Program-made: the position numbers and the translations under genes | Source: Spirodela intermedia | Taxonomy: Eukaryota; Streptophyta; Magnoliopsida; Alismatales; Araceae | Assembly: GCA_902729315.2 (NCBI GenBank) | Contig: LR746265.1 | Coordinates: forward strand, 5,188,892-5,252,891 | Direction: 5' to 3' | DNA: 64,000 nucleotides | The notes under the pieces: model-generated | The model's input: the letters and a program-made list of their open reading frames with translations, nothing else | The model's database searches: none | Told to the model about the DNA's origin: nothing | In this document: positions 26,002-40,300 of the stretch, one piece after another | Layout: each line of letters opens with the position of its first letter | Position numbering within the stretch: the stretch's first letter is position 1

Positions 26002-28059
26002 GAAAAACTGAAATTAAATAATTATAATGTTGGACTTGTTTAAAAGAAGGGAAAGGGCGATGGAATAATTAGCCCACAGAAGGGGAGGGGCGGGTCGTCG
26101 CCTCTTATCTTGAGGCAGATTAGAGTCATGCACATCAGTTCGCCGCTCTCTCTCTATCTCTTTCTATCTCTCTCTATCTCTCTCTATCTCCGTCTCTGTG
26201 GACTGGCCTCACCACGTATCACCTCTTCCATGAAGACGGAAGAAGGGTGGGTATCCGCATCTGTACACACAAAACGAGCCCATATGCGGGCTGGCCGGGC
26301 GTCAGGGCCATCTGCGGCTGTCGCAAACACCGGGCAGAACGTGAAAGTGGCCATCTTCCGTCCGGCCATCTTCGTTTTCCTCGTTCCCGATCTCGGGGTA
26401 TTCGCGTCACTTCCGTCGCCGGCCGGCCGGAGCAACGGAGTGCCCGAGAGCCCCTCTCCGGAGCGGCAGAGCCATGACATAACACACGTGGCCCCCCGCC
26501 GGTTCTCCTTTCTTATCCTCCCCCCGCTTGCCGCCTTTTCTCGTCCTCCGCCACCTGGGCCGCCGCAGCCACTGCTTCCGCCCCCGCCACCGCCGCCCGG
26601 CACGTTGGCTGCGCGTGCCACTGGCTGGCAGCTAGTGTTCACTTCCGGGACCCACCCCGGCGCCGCCGCTCTTCTCCCCCAGAATGAACCTGTTCCGTTA
26701 ACTCCTGCCTTCGCCGTTGCCACGCGCACGACCGAGACATTCTGGACCTGGGGCTAGAGAGAGAGATGAAGAAGGGAGGATTCACGGATGCTCGAAAGAG
26801 ATATCTGAAGGTGCGTATGAACAAGGACAGACGATACCGCGCTGCGGTCACTGTCCGCTTTGCTTTTTTAATGGGGGGATATGACCGCTGCTAGTTAATT
26901 ACGGAAGACGTTCGTGAATTTCCTGCGCGGCGCGCATTGAATCGCGTTTTTATTGATTCTAGTTACATATTTTCCATTTTCTCAGCCCAGATGAGCATTT
27001 CTGCCTGGAACGGGGGGGACTGCGAGTATCTCGGTCTCATTCCTGCGTCGTTCATCTCCGTTACGTTGACCGATCCTGCAAAAGGATGGCGGCCTCTTAT
27101 CGGGTCGGCAGCTGAAGCCCAGTGAAGGTGGCGTATAATCTAGCCCACTTGTGTTCATTAAGATTGCTTTGCATCTTCACCAGCCAGCCGTTTTTAATAT
27201 AAGCAGGAGTCCCTCCCTTCCGTTCTTCAATGGAGGGGAAGAATGTACGGTGGACTTGGCTCGGTCGTTGAAGCCCATTATTCCACGCGCCGGCCCGAGC
27301 CGAAGGGAATTGAATACCCGCCTTAGTGGCTCCCGGATGGACGTCTGACAGCTAGACGTTGCCGTCACGCTCGACGCGCTATACCGCGGGGATGAGCTTC
27401 GCCTCCGTGTGTTCTGGTCCGAGTCAATGCCTCATCTTTCTCGGTACCACGGGAGGAATGACGAAGACGGGCCCAGCGGGCAACGGCGTCGTCGTTCCGC
27501 CGGAGACCGAGTCTTCCGAGACTTTCACTGGAGAGAAAACTTCCGGGCCGTCCAATTCCCGATCTACCGGTTTTGGTCAACGTCTAAGGGTCAGATCCAC
27601 TGAGCGGCTACCGTTCCCTCTCTCTCTTATCGGGCAAACCATCGGCGTGGCCTTTTCCCCGGCGCGTGTCCGCGAGGGTTCGCACTGAGCGTTGACTCTG
27701 TCGTCTAAGCACACTTACGCAACCATGCACCGTCTGAGAACGGGGTCCCACATTCGCCTTGTAAATTCTCAAATTATCACGTCACGCAGTGGGATAGTTT
27801 TCGGCCTAAAACTCTTCAAAAATAGAATGCAAATCAGGGTCAAGTTTTTATTAAATAATTCCAAAAAAATAAAATTCACCCTCTTTTTTATCAATTTAGT
27901 TACGGGTAGAAATATTTTATAAAAATTAACATTTTAGGCGTCAAAATGGAAAAGGTGTTGTTCACGGTGGGCGATGGGTCACGCGACTAGGGTGCCTGGT
28001 CGGAGAGGACTTATAGGGCCTTTTTTGGGCCCCGAGCAGTGGGCTGGTCGGGAATGGGT
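25996..28059. other. Shared upstream region of the C2H2 and SMC6 genes
   Basis: The two genes diverge from this stretch. An imperfect (TCTCTATC)n tract lies at about 26143-26200. The GC-rich part 26220-26760 is open on both strands (plus 26110-26757, minus 26729-26184), but the frames are Pro/Arg/Gly-rich and unrecognised, so I read it as non-coding. 27690-27960 is AT-rich. Confidence 0.55.
26484..26493. promoter_or_regulatory. ABRE/G-box-like element upstream of the C2H2 gene
   Basis: ACACGTGGCC contains the ABRE core ACGTG and lies about 620 bp upstream of the C2H2 start. ABRE elements bind bZIP factors of the abscisic-acid response, which would suit a stress-type ZAT gene. A single site is weak evidence. 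Confidence 0.3.
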
Positions 28060-28107
28060 GAGCTCCGAGTCGGCCCATCACCCCAGTAACGAGTTGACTC
28101 GGAGCTC
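28060..28107. promoter_or_regulatory. Perfect 12-bp inverted repeat upstream of SMC6
   Basis: gagctccgagtc (28060-28071) and gactcggagctc (28096-28107) are exact reverse complements separated by 24 bases, about 240 bp upstream of the SMC6 ATG. Confidence 0.6.
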
Positions 28108-28112
28108 GATGG

Positions 28113-28173
28113 CGGGGAAAGGCACTGAATTAAAGAAGCGTCGTCCGCAGCAGTGAAATGGGTTTTGGCGGGC
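28113..28173 (+). promoter_or_regulatory. Two E2F-like sites in the SMC6 promoter
   Basis: cggggaaa at 28113-28120 (reverse complement TTTCCCCG) and ttttggcgggc at 28163-28173 both fit the WTTSSCSS E2F consensus. Both lie within 235 bp upstream of the ATG. E2F control is usual for plant genes used in S phase and chromatin maintenance; here it is inference from motif and position. A TATATA at 28288-28293 may be the TATA box. Confidence 0.4.
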
Positions 28174-28344
28174 TTCGGAGTACGCGCTCGCTCCCCGGTA
28201 CTGACGCTAGTGCTGGTCGCTCCTCGTCCCTCCCCGCCGGGGGAAAATGGGCTCGCTCCTCTAGTCGGAGAATGTCACAGATCTCCATATATAGGCGTTG
28301 TGTGCTGCCAATTTCCAGTTCCGAATCTCAAGGGCTTCCTTCCC

Positions 28345-31300
28345 ATGGAGTTGTCGGGGGGTCCCGTGGGAAGGAAGGCCGGGGTGATATCGAGGATCCG
28401 CCTGGAGAACTTCATGTGCCACAGTAGCCTCCAGAGTGAGTTCGGTGACTGCGTCAATTTCATCACTGGGCAGAACGGAAGTAAGAGCTATCCTCCGGCA
28501 ACTCTGCCCTTCTCTATATTTCTCATAATTATTTCTTGCATTATTTTGCTTTCTCGCCATATTTTTCTGTTCTCAATATACTAGGTGGAAAGAGCGCTAT
28601 CTTGACGGCGCTATGCGTGGCGTTTGGATGCCGTGCCAAGGGCACTCAGAGGGCGTCCAGTGTAAAGGATTTTATAAAGACTGGCTGCAGGTAGCATGAT
28701 GTGTATAGTCGTTAATACATGAAAATTTTATCAGTCGACGTATTGCTGGTAATTTATGTCCGATTGTCACGCTTATAGTTCTCTTTGATCACCTATTATC
28801 TCGTGAACTTTGGCTACTGTGGTTTCAGTGGCTGCCGCCACTCCTGCTGCTGTTTAACTCCTTGGAGAATTATGCTGCCTAGCGGGCCTCAGATTCTCAG
28901 TTCAAAACATTGAATTTGAATTTTTAAATTTTGTATTCATACTTCCGTGAGGCATATAGATGTTGTATCCGCATTTAATGGTAATATGCCTATCACGAAG
29001 TCCCCAAATTTTTTACCATCGCAAATTCAAGGTAGAGACTATAAAATTGGAACATGGGCATGGACCCAAACCAAAAGCCCCATGCCAACCAAGCTTGAAT
29101 TGTTGAGTCGTCGGGAGAAATGCTTCATCACTGGGGCCCAAATGCCTTAAATGCCCCCGCTCTCTGTATGTCACTTCTCATACCATTAAGATCACCTCCA
29201 AGTTCAATCTTAAAGTGGAATGGAAGAAAAGCTGGTCTTTTTTCTAGTGTGTGTAAAATGCCTTTCTCTGGTCCATCTTGCTGCACATGAATGGGGGCAA
29301 AACAGAAGCACATCTCCTGACTAAGAATAATATCCTAAATGCCAGAAAATACTGAAAGACATGTTAAAATGGAAATCGGAAATCCTTATGACTCAGAGTG
29401 AACAAATGTATATCTCGTGGGTAGAAGTCCCCCTCAGTAGATTAGGAAAGATATTATTGGAGGTTTAAGAAGGGCTCATGCTACTTACACCGCCTGCATC
29501 TGGTCCTTGGAAGCTAACTGAGCCATAAGACATTGAGTGTGATACAAAATTTCACAGGGGCTGATGAAATTAGAAGTGTGTTTTTTCAACCACGTAAATG
29601 TGTTTGGTGTAAACGAATGTCCTGTCCTTTATATCTTCTCCACAGCTATGCTTCAGTTATTGTGGAAATCAAGAATCACGGATGTGATGCCTTCAAGCCA
29701 GAAACATATGGCGATTTAATAATCGTGGAACGGAGGATCACCGAGTCAACTAGCTCTACAATTTTGAAGGACTATAAAGGTTCTCCAAGTACTCTTTTAA
29801 ATTTATGTGCATTTCAGTTGCAGCCCATTTATGTTCTTTTTTTTTTTTTCATTGGTTTGACATTCTTTTCATTCATATAACTTATCTTGTCTTCGATAAA
29901 TAAAATCACATGGCATTAGCCTGATCAATATGATAAATTATCTTCCGAGTAAGTCAAGTACTGCCGTCTATTAGTTTTATGGTACTCCTATCCCGTATTG
30001 AAAGTTTTTTATACAAAATATTTGTTACCTTGCGCATGGTGATAATTACAGTAGTTTATGTACTTGTTGAAACCATACACTACTTTATAAACTTTTTGCT
30101 GATATGGATAGTTATTTTAACTTTTCATTTGTGTCTGCCACGTCATACTGCGAGTTTATATTCTTGTGCTGTTTCTTTTCGTTATTGCTGCATGGTTATT
30201 GCGATCATTTACTTCCACAAGCTTTAGTTTTGAATGTCATTTGGATCGTTCATTCGGGCTTTAGTGCTACATTATCTTGTTTTGATGTCCCTGGGATCTC
30301 TGTTGTAATTCGCATTATCATGAGAATTTATCTTTTATAACTCAATTGGTAATTGGCAGATTTGGCGGTTATTAGGAATTGAAGTACTTCCAGTAAGGTG
30401 ATCTGTACTCAGCAGAATTACTGGTCGCAGATTCTTGCTACGAGATACTAAAATAGCATGTAGTTGCTAATTACGGTAGATCATTTAAGAAGACCTGCGG
30501 CAGCTCCAATAGGGTTTTATTTTTTAGATTTCGGAGGCCATGGTCTAAAGGATATGTGGTGTGGATCAGAATCAGTACCAGCTTGGGAAAATTCTATTTT
30601 CTGGTGAATTTTCAGTATACCAGGTTATCCCTTCATGGTAGTTATCTTTGGAAAGTAGACCGTATTTCTCTGCTTGGTTTCGTAATCTTTTTAATTTAGA
30701 TGGCGAGTAGAATGCGAGATGGAGTAGCTACTTTGTGACTCATTATTGATTTCAGAAATCAGATTCACAATATGCAGATTGCTCATCTTTGGTAAGCCGA
30801 TGATATTATGTTAATGAGGGACAGTAACAATTTATGCTCTGAAATGAGTTCTGTTTTAGTCATGGAGATGGATCAGATGTGCTCAATGGAGCTTCTCTGT
30901 TATTGTGGTGTGGTACTGGGACAACATTGTCTGGAGTTCCAGTGGAGTACAGATGAACGGAAAAATTAGATTTTCATACAGGGTGCGCCAATTTTTCTTT
31001 TGTAGTTAGCACTTGTCTGTTTCTTGATTGCACTTAACTTCCTTAGATACGGATAACATATACATATATATTAAATTAGAACATACAATTCAAAATCAGA
31101 AATCGTTTAGTTTGAAACCAGTCATTGCTACCTTGTAAAGGGGTTGGACAAGTTTCTTTTTAATCCATGGTAACTTCTTTCCATCTTTCTGGTCTGCTGG
31201 TTGGTTAATGTGATTTTTTCAAAAAAATGTTTCTTATATGACGAATGTGTATTTTTGGTATTTAGTTGCTTGCTTTAGGTACTATGATACACTTGTAGCT

Positions 31301-34300
31301 GGTTTTAGTTATTTAGCTTAGCTTGTTTAAGTCATTATCTTGGTGTATCTTCTGAATGTTGCTACCAGGGAAAAAAGTTGCTCAACGGAAAAACGAGCTG
31401 CGTGAACTTGTCGGAACATTTTAACGTGAGTGTTTTATATGTTGTTCATTCAGTCTAGTCACAATTGCTTAATATATTTATATTTGGGTCTTCATGTTGT
31501 TTCTGCCAACAATCTACATTGGCATAACAGTTTTGTGAATATAGTCTACGATGTATCCCTTGTTCCACTGACTATTTAGAGACAGAAGGTGATTTGGAAG
31601 TGGGAAACTTAGCATGTACTAAATGAATCACAAATTGTGTGCGAGGCAGTCTCAAAAAAATAATGCTTCGAATGAGGTTAAAACCCCCAAATATAACATT
31701 TCCTTTGGTCCAGTTGCATGGCAATGATACCCAACAATGTTTCTCAACAGTTCTTCTATAGTACTCCTCGAAGTTAATTTTAGACTGCATATTGAATGAT
31801 CGTTTCATTGAGAGAAACATTTTTTTTTTGCATTTGTAAAAATGTCATAGTATTTACTGAGCAATTCCAGACCACAGTCCATTTTTTGTTTCTTGGTTGG
31901 AGCTGATTACCTTATCTTCTTGAGCTCACAATACGAGTTAAATTTCACTTTGCAATACATTGTAAGGGTTCTCATAATATTATGACAAGCACCTCTAAGG
32001 TGGCTTGGCTCACCTAGGCTACCGAACCCCTTGCCTCAGGTTGGCAAGTCTGATTGAAGTTTCATTTTCAAGAAGGCGGCCCTAGTAAATGAGTATACCA
32101 TGTTACTAAAGCAGCAGTTCTTGCTTGCTGTAATACGAATGCATTTTACCATCATCTTTACTTTAGTACTGAATATGCTTAGTTTTATGTGCCATTAATG
32201 CAAGGAGGCGGCTCCTGTCAACGTTGTTTGTGTAAGAAGAAGGGAAATGTGTGTCACACATTTGCAATATGTTGATGGCACTCATTTCTTTGTCTGAAGG
32301 CAGATCAAGAAACTCGTTTTGCTACCAGAAAGGCCTTGGTATTCATAATCAACGCTTCAATGTTTGAGGGAGTGAGAATACCAAGAGATGATATAGACGA
32401 GATCAAAATGTTCAAGGCCTTCATGTAGTTCAAATTTTCCATTAAATGTCTAGAATGTCAATATTGCTGAACTTGAAGTTTTTTCCTGATATTCGTAGTT
32501 TGCAAGAAATTTACTTTGTCCGGCGGAGGGTGAGATCTTTTTTTTTTTTTTGTCTTTCCTATTTGCACCCTGGCGTTCATTGGATCCCTTTGTTGCAGAA
32601 AATATTTATTTTATTTGAAATTTGAAGATCAATTTTCTGCCAGATATATAAATTATCTAGAGTGTATCTCAAGGTGGTCTTTGATTCCACTGTGCAGTTT
32701 ATTTCTATCCACTTCCAGAAAACAAAATTGCACTTTTTGTCCTTCTGATTTTATTTCTTTCCTATTTTCAGATTGCACATTTGATATATCAATTGTTTCA
32801 TTGTATACTCACATGTGACCATCTTATAGATTGATGTGGAAAATCCATGTGTAATTATGAGCCAAGACAAGAGTAGAGAATTTCTTCATTCTGGGAGTGA
32901 AAAGGAGAAATTTAAGGTGAGTTGTCGTCATTTTACTCCCTGATAACATTTTGATGTTTGAAAACATGTGGTTGTGATTATTTTTTCAACTCCTAGGGAG
33001 ATTTCTCCGATCAGTATTTATGAAGATAGTCGTAGATTAATTTAATTGGTAAGGAGAATGCTTGTGCAATAGCATTATTTATGGATCTTGGGAGTCTGCC
33101 ATTTCTTTCGGTTGGCTGACAGTTGACTGTTCTTTTCTTTTGGAATATGCGATTCATATGCGTTGATATATATCATTCACTTGTGTGATTTCATATGCGT
33201 TGATATGCGATTCATATGCGTTGATTCATATGCCATTTCTCCATTCACTTGTGTGATTGGCATCCATTAATGGCAGATTGAATGGTAGTAGTCGGGAGAT
33301 GTGGCTCATTAACAGATTATTGTATGCTAGGAGCCATGTTTTTACTCTATAATAGAATAATTTTATGAACTTATTTAGTATCTGTTTATTTTTAACAAAT
33401 GGCATTTTGTCTCCACAGTTTTTTTTCAAGGCTACACTTCTTCAGCAAGTTAGTGAACTGTTACAGCACATTAAGAGTCAACTGGATGCTGCAACTTCTG
33501 TGGTTGATGAACTTGAATCGTCAATAAGGCCTGTACAAAAAGAGCTTAATGAATTGCTAGATAAGATTAAGAACATGGAGCATATTGAAGAAATAGATAA
33601 ACAGAGGCAAATTTTAATAAAGAAACTGGCGTGGTCTTTGGTGTATGATGTGGATAGGCAGATTCAGGAACAAAATGGCAGGTTGGAAAGGCTGAAGGAT
33701 CGTGTTCCTGCATGCCAAGCAAAAATTGATCGACAGCTGGTGAGGAACGTTTCCAATCTAAAATCATTGTTTTCCTCCCCTTCAATCATACTGCTAATTT
33801 ACCTTATATTGTTCATGTACTAACTGGTTTTTACCTTCACGTCTTTACTTTTTTCTTTTTTACATGCATACGTTTATCTGTTATTTAGTTTCAAATTTCT
33901 CGTTTTATATTTTCAAGAGTAGGCCCTCTTGTCTTTGTCTTTCATTAATTGTTTCTCATGTAGCCGTCATGAGACTTTCTGGATTTCTTTTACTAGGCTT
34001 GATGTGCCATTTGATTTGTAACGTAAGAAATAACTGATTGCTACTATGAAAACGACTGACTAAACCCGGTTGTAGCTATAAATATGTAAGTCTAATTGAT
34101 TGACATTTGGATAAGCGCCTGCAACTTTAAGAATAATTGATTGGAATGGGATTGCTTTGGCAATGTTCAGCAAATCAGTCAAATTATTTTGTCTGTCGTT
34201 GTTGTTGTATTTCTCAACTATTTCTCATCCAGTAATCATCTGCTGCTACAGTTCATGAATTTTATTTTCATACAGGTTGCCATGTCTAGCACATCAGCGA

Positions 34301-37300
34301 AAGAAGTCGCTATATTTCTGATGTTAATCTCCATTCACACAATCCAATAGGTCCAGAAAGAAAAGTTCACAAGTATTATTCTTATGTTATTGTTGGCCTC
34401 AAAGTCCGGATATTTTGCTTATCAGAATGATCTTGAAAACAGGAAATTATCATTCCTATCATGCCATTGTTCAAAATGTAGGGGAACAAGCAAATAATTA
34501 CTCCCGTTCCTCTGCTCCCAGTTTAAACAAGAGATACTTTTATTGGGTTGGGCATTCCACTTTCAATATTGCATTGGATGGTAAATGTTGATTTTATTCT
34601 AGTTCCTTCGTTTCTTGAAGAACAACAGACCTTCTTGCGGAAGGAAAAATGAAACTTCTATTCAACTCACAAGGGAAAAAATGTCCATCAATCTTATTTA
34701 CATCAAGACGGGGGTCTGTTATTTATAACAGATATATGGGGGAAGGTTCTAGACAGCCTTATATCCCGTAACAAACATGTGATGTTCACGTGCTTCTTTA
34801 AGTGAAGCACGTGATACACTCTGCCTCAACAGCTGACAGTATTTACACAGTATTTCAACAGTGAGAGGGTTGCTATTTAGAGGGACTTTATTTTAGTTGC
34901 GCAATTTGGTAAGGATTGAGGTGTCTCTGTCGGACAATGTAGGAGATCTCTTGGTGATAGTGTGGCCACTGTGTGACAGAGAGTGTATGGCTAGATAAGA
35001 GGGGCAAGACTGGTGAGAATGCTCCACTTAAGATGAGTGTAAACCCTGAAATTTACTTGTTGATGATGTAAATGAGACGCAAACTTTGAAGTAATGAAAA
35101 GGTAGTGCAATTTTGCTTTGAAACAGGGGGGGAGAAATGCCTTTTTTTCTTATTGTTCAAAATAGCACACTTGAAGTTCCAAGGAGGCTTTCAGAACTTT
35201 GAGGATGCTTTTATATTTCGAGGATTTGAATGATGGTTTTCATCTCAGTTGCATTTCCAACCATTAAAGTCAGGTTAGACCAACTTGAGTGTGGTTGTTA
35301 ATGACTGACACCATCTCATGACCGAAGTGATATCGAAGTTTGCGCCCAAAATCTCTTAAAAAATTTTAACCATAAACTAGCTATCTTCAGAGGATTCAAA
35401 CGATTTCAAACTGATCTGAATCATTTGATGAATCTTGGTTAGGACAACCACAGCTAGATTTTAAAATCATTGTGGACTTCCTATTGAGAAGTTCTCAGGA
35501 ACCACACCTGAGTAAATGTTCTACTGGGGAACTTTTTAGTGAAACCGTAAACTTATCTGATGAGCCTAGTCTGTTATTCTAATGAAGAAGATGCTGATAT
35601 GATTTTCCATGAAACCATAATGGCTTCACTTAAGTACAACGAGGTCACCCCCAAAGCGTTTTCAATTAAGTGCTGCTGTGATGTAAGTTTCCACGTGAAT
35701 GTTGTGGAGGAACTTGAACCAGAATACTTTCCCAAAATTGTATGCCACTTTGTTTTCCTACAGCTACTGAGAATGCAATCCTTCAAGAAACTCAAGGTCA
35801 TCACTGGCTTCAAACATTTTTCACGAAGAAGGCCTTTCTTATTTGCTTTTAATGTTGTTAGGTGTCCTGGAATAGTCTTACTGTCTTTCTTGACCTCGAA
35901 AATATTATACCCCCATATTCCTTTTGATAGTACCCCATATTCTTTTTCTGTGTAATTTGTGAATCCCTGGTACTGTCCACTTGAAAGATATTAGTATAGT
36001 GACGTGATGTCTGTTTTGACCCTCCATCTTGCTATATTGATATAGCTAGTCTGGTTATTTTTGATAATATTTGCGTATTTTTGGCTTCCATATATTGGTA
36101 ACTTTTTCCTTTTTTTGTCCTTAATCGATGTGATATTTATTGTACAGGTTAAACTAGAGGAAATGAAGGATCTTCTTCACAAGAAAAAATCTGAGATTTC
36201 TTCTTTGATGCAAAAGACCTCCGAAGTTCGTAGAATGCAGGATGAACTGCAAGAAAATTTGTCGGTTGTATGTGTCATAGCTTTCATTAATGAACATCTA
36301 GTTCTATTCGGATTTAATTTTATCTTCTGTTGTTTCAATATTCATATGTACTACAAAAAATAATTGATATCTCTTTGATGGAAGATTGGTGAAAGAACAA
36401 AGAGGGGAACGTGAACGATGGTGAGTGTCAAAGAAGTAGTTAGTGAAGATCGGGCTGTACTAATAGAGTGGGAGGAATGCTAGTTACCTTAATCGAACTG
36501 AAAGTTAGATGACGAGATGCGTTAGTGTGGGAGATGAAGATCAAATAGAAATGGAGATGCCGTGGATCGTGTGGTTTTACATCACTTATTCCTATGACAT
36601 GGAAGAGGAGAGATTATTGTTATTTTCTTTTATCAATTATTGTTTTGTTTTGTTCTCTAAAAAGATGTGGGGAGTCATGGACATTGATAGTTCCGATGGT
36701 GCTTCACGAACTACATTAGATGTCCGATGCATAAGTGTCACAGTTGTGTGGCATCAAAAGTGTCGGACTCTTACAATGGAGTTAAACTACTTCAGAACAA
36801 AAGGGCCGAGGTTTTTGCAGATTTTCTTGGGGAAAATGGAGCCGATGAAAACTGTTCAGTAAACTGCATGATTGTACATGAATCTCTCTTGGTGATAAAT
36901 ATGTTAGTAGATGGAAACAATTGCAAATAAACATTGGCAAACCTGAGATCTTATCGAGGAATGCATGTAAGGTAAGTTGAAGAAGTGTGCACAGTAGAAC
37001 CTTACATATAGTAGGGCATTCACTTCTGAATTGCAAGGGCTTGAAGTTTGTAATCATCAATTAGTACCTACATCTGGTTATCTTGCATAACTACCATTAG
37101 AAACTCTCGTCTACATCTTTACTCTTTATTTGGGCACAGATTCACCACAAGGCAATTATGTGAAAATCACATTGGGACAATCTCAAGAGTCTAGTACATC
37201 TTATAGTCTAGAAAATAGATGGTGTAGCATCTTGATTTACTTCGTCAGCATTTTCTTATTTTATGCCTGGTTACTTTATTTGCCTTAAATATTATGTAAA

Positions 37301-40300
37301 GGGACCTTTTTTTTCTACATTTTCCTTTTTTTCCCCATATGGTTACTTGCAATTTTCTGGAAAGAACCCTACTCTCTTTATTTGTTGATATCTGTCACTT
37401 CTTTCTTGATTTCCTTGCGGATTTGAATTTATTTTCTCACTATACTGTCTTTTCTTCGTGAATGTCTCTTATACTATGATCTTTGATGATTATTAGGCAG
37501 CAAGAGAGATGTTTGAACTTCAAGAGGAAGAGACTCGCGAAATAAACCGCATTGGGAAAATGATTAAACACATCAAGTGGCTGGAGCAGCAAGTTCGTGA
37601 AATTCACGAACAACATATTAAAGACTCACAGGTCTGGTTTCTCTTCATTCCATACGTACCTGCAGCATATTTTTTCTTGTGTCTTTTTAGTTTAATGTGT
37701 TATCCCTTCGTCTTCAATTTGATTTCGTTTGAAACGCCTGCAACATATTTACTAGATTTTATTCTCTTCTCTGAAGGAAACCAGTGGGTAGTATACTAAT
37801 TCTACGTCTCAATATCCTATAATATTTTTGACATCATATGATACGAATTCATTTCTTCATTGAGCAACGACCTGTTCTATGCATGGGCGCAAGAAATAAT
37901 AAATTTTAGTTCTTCACGAGAAAAGGCCAGCACACCATGTTGGTAGAATGAAGTTCTTTTTTTTACCATCCATTTTCTGTCATAAAATTGAATGTGCTAT
38001 TTTGGTAATTTGATATTGAACGCAGTTTATTTTTTCTCTTCTGTATATGCCCTTGGATTCCAGTTAATAAAAAAAATTGTAAAATGAAATGGTTTCCAAT
38101 TTATTCCAATCAGCCATATATTGTAAATTTAAGATGACATAGATGATGTAAGAATCTTCTCCGTACATCCAAGTATTGTTTGATGCGAGATTGCCGAGAA
38201 GAACGAGTATGAAAGGGAGAGAACAGAATGTAGTATCAATGGTTTGATCAATTGGGACGTTTAAGAGTATCGTGGGTTTTATGTAGGTTCTTGTTGGTTG
38301 GGCAATTGTGGAGGGCTGCTGATCCTGGGTCATTTTCGGCTTGAACCTTACAATCAGACTTGAAAATAAGATGGTCCTAGTCCGATTCTCGTCGATGTCT
38401 GTCCTGGATGGTCTATGCTTTACGTATGGTTTGGCTTGGAATCCCAAAATCAACTTTCTTGTGATGTGTTTGCTCTACTGTCAACCATGTGACCATCTGA
38501 TACACTATCTCTCTTCTACCCCTCACTGACTCCTTTTTTCAGAGACCACGCACTTTCTTCTTATCCCAGTTGTAATACCCTTCTCAACCCAAGTAGGTCC
38601 AGATATCATGTTTGGCTGCACGCTCTCTATCTGGCTCTCTCTTCATCTGGTGCAAATCGTCACCAACCCGACTGTTCTTTGTACACAAGTTCCGTTTCTC
38701 CTCATGCAAATTGCAAGTCCCTCCTCTTGATCCAGTATGTTCTTCCTCTCGTGTATCCTCCACCCTCTCCTCCAATGGCAGTCTTTTCACTAATCCTGAC
38801 AGTTACAGACATGGCAAGAAAGGTTGGGTTGAGACTTCATAGGGACTCACTTAGAGAATGATTTGTGGCCTTTTATCAGGGCCTGGATGGGGTTCAGGCA
38901 TGTGGGAGACGCCTCAGTCTTGGTCGGGTTTGGCAAGGCCTATGGATGGTCTGACCAATTGATAACCTTGATTTTCGTAGTATTTTTCCATTTTTCATTG
39001 TTTTATTAACTGATGACCTACTCACTATTCTCCGAGGGTCATTTCAGAATGCCCACGATTGTTTTTCTTGATTTTCTTTTTTTTTTCAAGTGAAGGCAAA
39101 TGACTATGAAATTGAAGATCAGATAAAAAATCTCCAGGATGAGGTGGATAGAGCTACTTCATCTATGTCAAGGTTACTTAATTTTGCTCCTATTAAATAT
39201 GCAGACTCGTTTTAATTATTTAGTTACCTGGTAATATTCTTTTATTTACAGACTGCAGGAAAAGGAAAATGAATTATCAGAGAAGTTATTGATGATGAAA
39301 AATACTGCAAGGGATACAATTAAGGAGGTATGACTGCTAGTGTGTTTAATGGTAGGAGGTTGATGTCCCCCTCAGTAACTCGTTTAATGAATTATAATAT
39401 CAAATCTGCATTTTTTTCCTTTTTCATAGTAGCTTGTCTTGTCGCTAGTGAGCATTGGAAGTTGTGGTGTGCTTTTCAATGATTTCCTTACAGTAGATTC
39501 TTTTAAGTAAAATTTTTTGTTGCGTACAATATGCTTGTCGCTTGTTTAGCTAGCTGATTTGCGATGTTAAAGCTGTAGATAGAAGAAAATGAGAGGAAGC
39601 ACCGTAACATGCTGAAAGAAATTTCTGAGCTTAAACAATGCCAGACAAACAAGGTACACTATGATTTATCTACCGTGTCCATTTTTACTCATATATATGG
39701 TGATGATTTGGTTCTTGATTTTGATTTTCCTGTACTAGGTGCTATGACTATTTGGTCTTTGTTCATGCTCTTAGATTTTTTGGGACACCACTTGCGCCTT
39801 TTATTTCAGGTTACAGCTTTTGGAGGAGAAAGGGTTCTTAGGCTTCTTCAGATGATTGAGACAAATGAAAGAAAATTCAAGAGTGTTCCTATTGGTCCCA
39901 TTGGAGCACATGTGGTGAGTACATGCACTGTTACCACATTCTTCAGTTCACGTATGCATATTTGTCAAATATTTCCTGATTTTTTGTCGGGGAATTTTTC
40001 AGTTCACGTATGCAGCTTATCGGTATTTTTTCTCTTTTCAGTTATTTTAACCAGTGTACTCTTTAATTTTTTTGGTGGAAATACGTACCCTTGGGTAACA
40101 TACTCGCGTTGTTGGGTAATTTGTTTTTTGTTATGGGATAATGAAGAGTTGATTTCTCAGGACTGGTGCTTGAAAGGTTCAGGGGCAATTATTCTTGTTT
40201 TTCTCAACTTCTGTTTTTCTTTAATAATAATTTATACTGGGGTTATGAAATTCTGATTCTTCGAATATATCTTTTCAAAGAAAATAAATTTTACGGTTGG

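Noticed and set aside
26110-26757. Long open frames on both strands upstream of the C2H2 gene
   Set aside because: Open on both strands because of GC content; proline/arginine-rich without a domain, and in a promoter position.
35560-35955. 131-codon frame in SMC6 intron 6
   Set aside because: No family likeness, and both flanking SMC6 exons join in phase without it.
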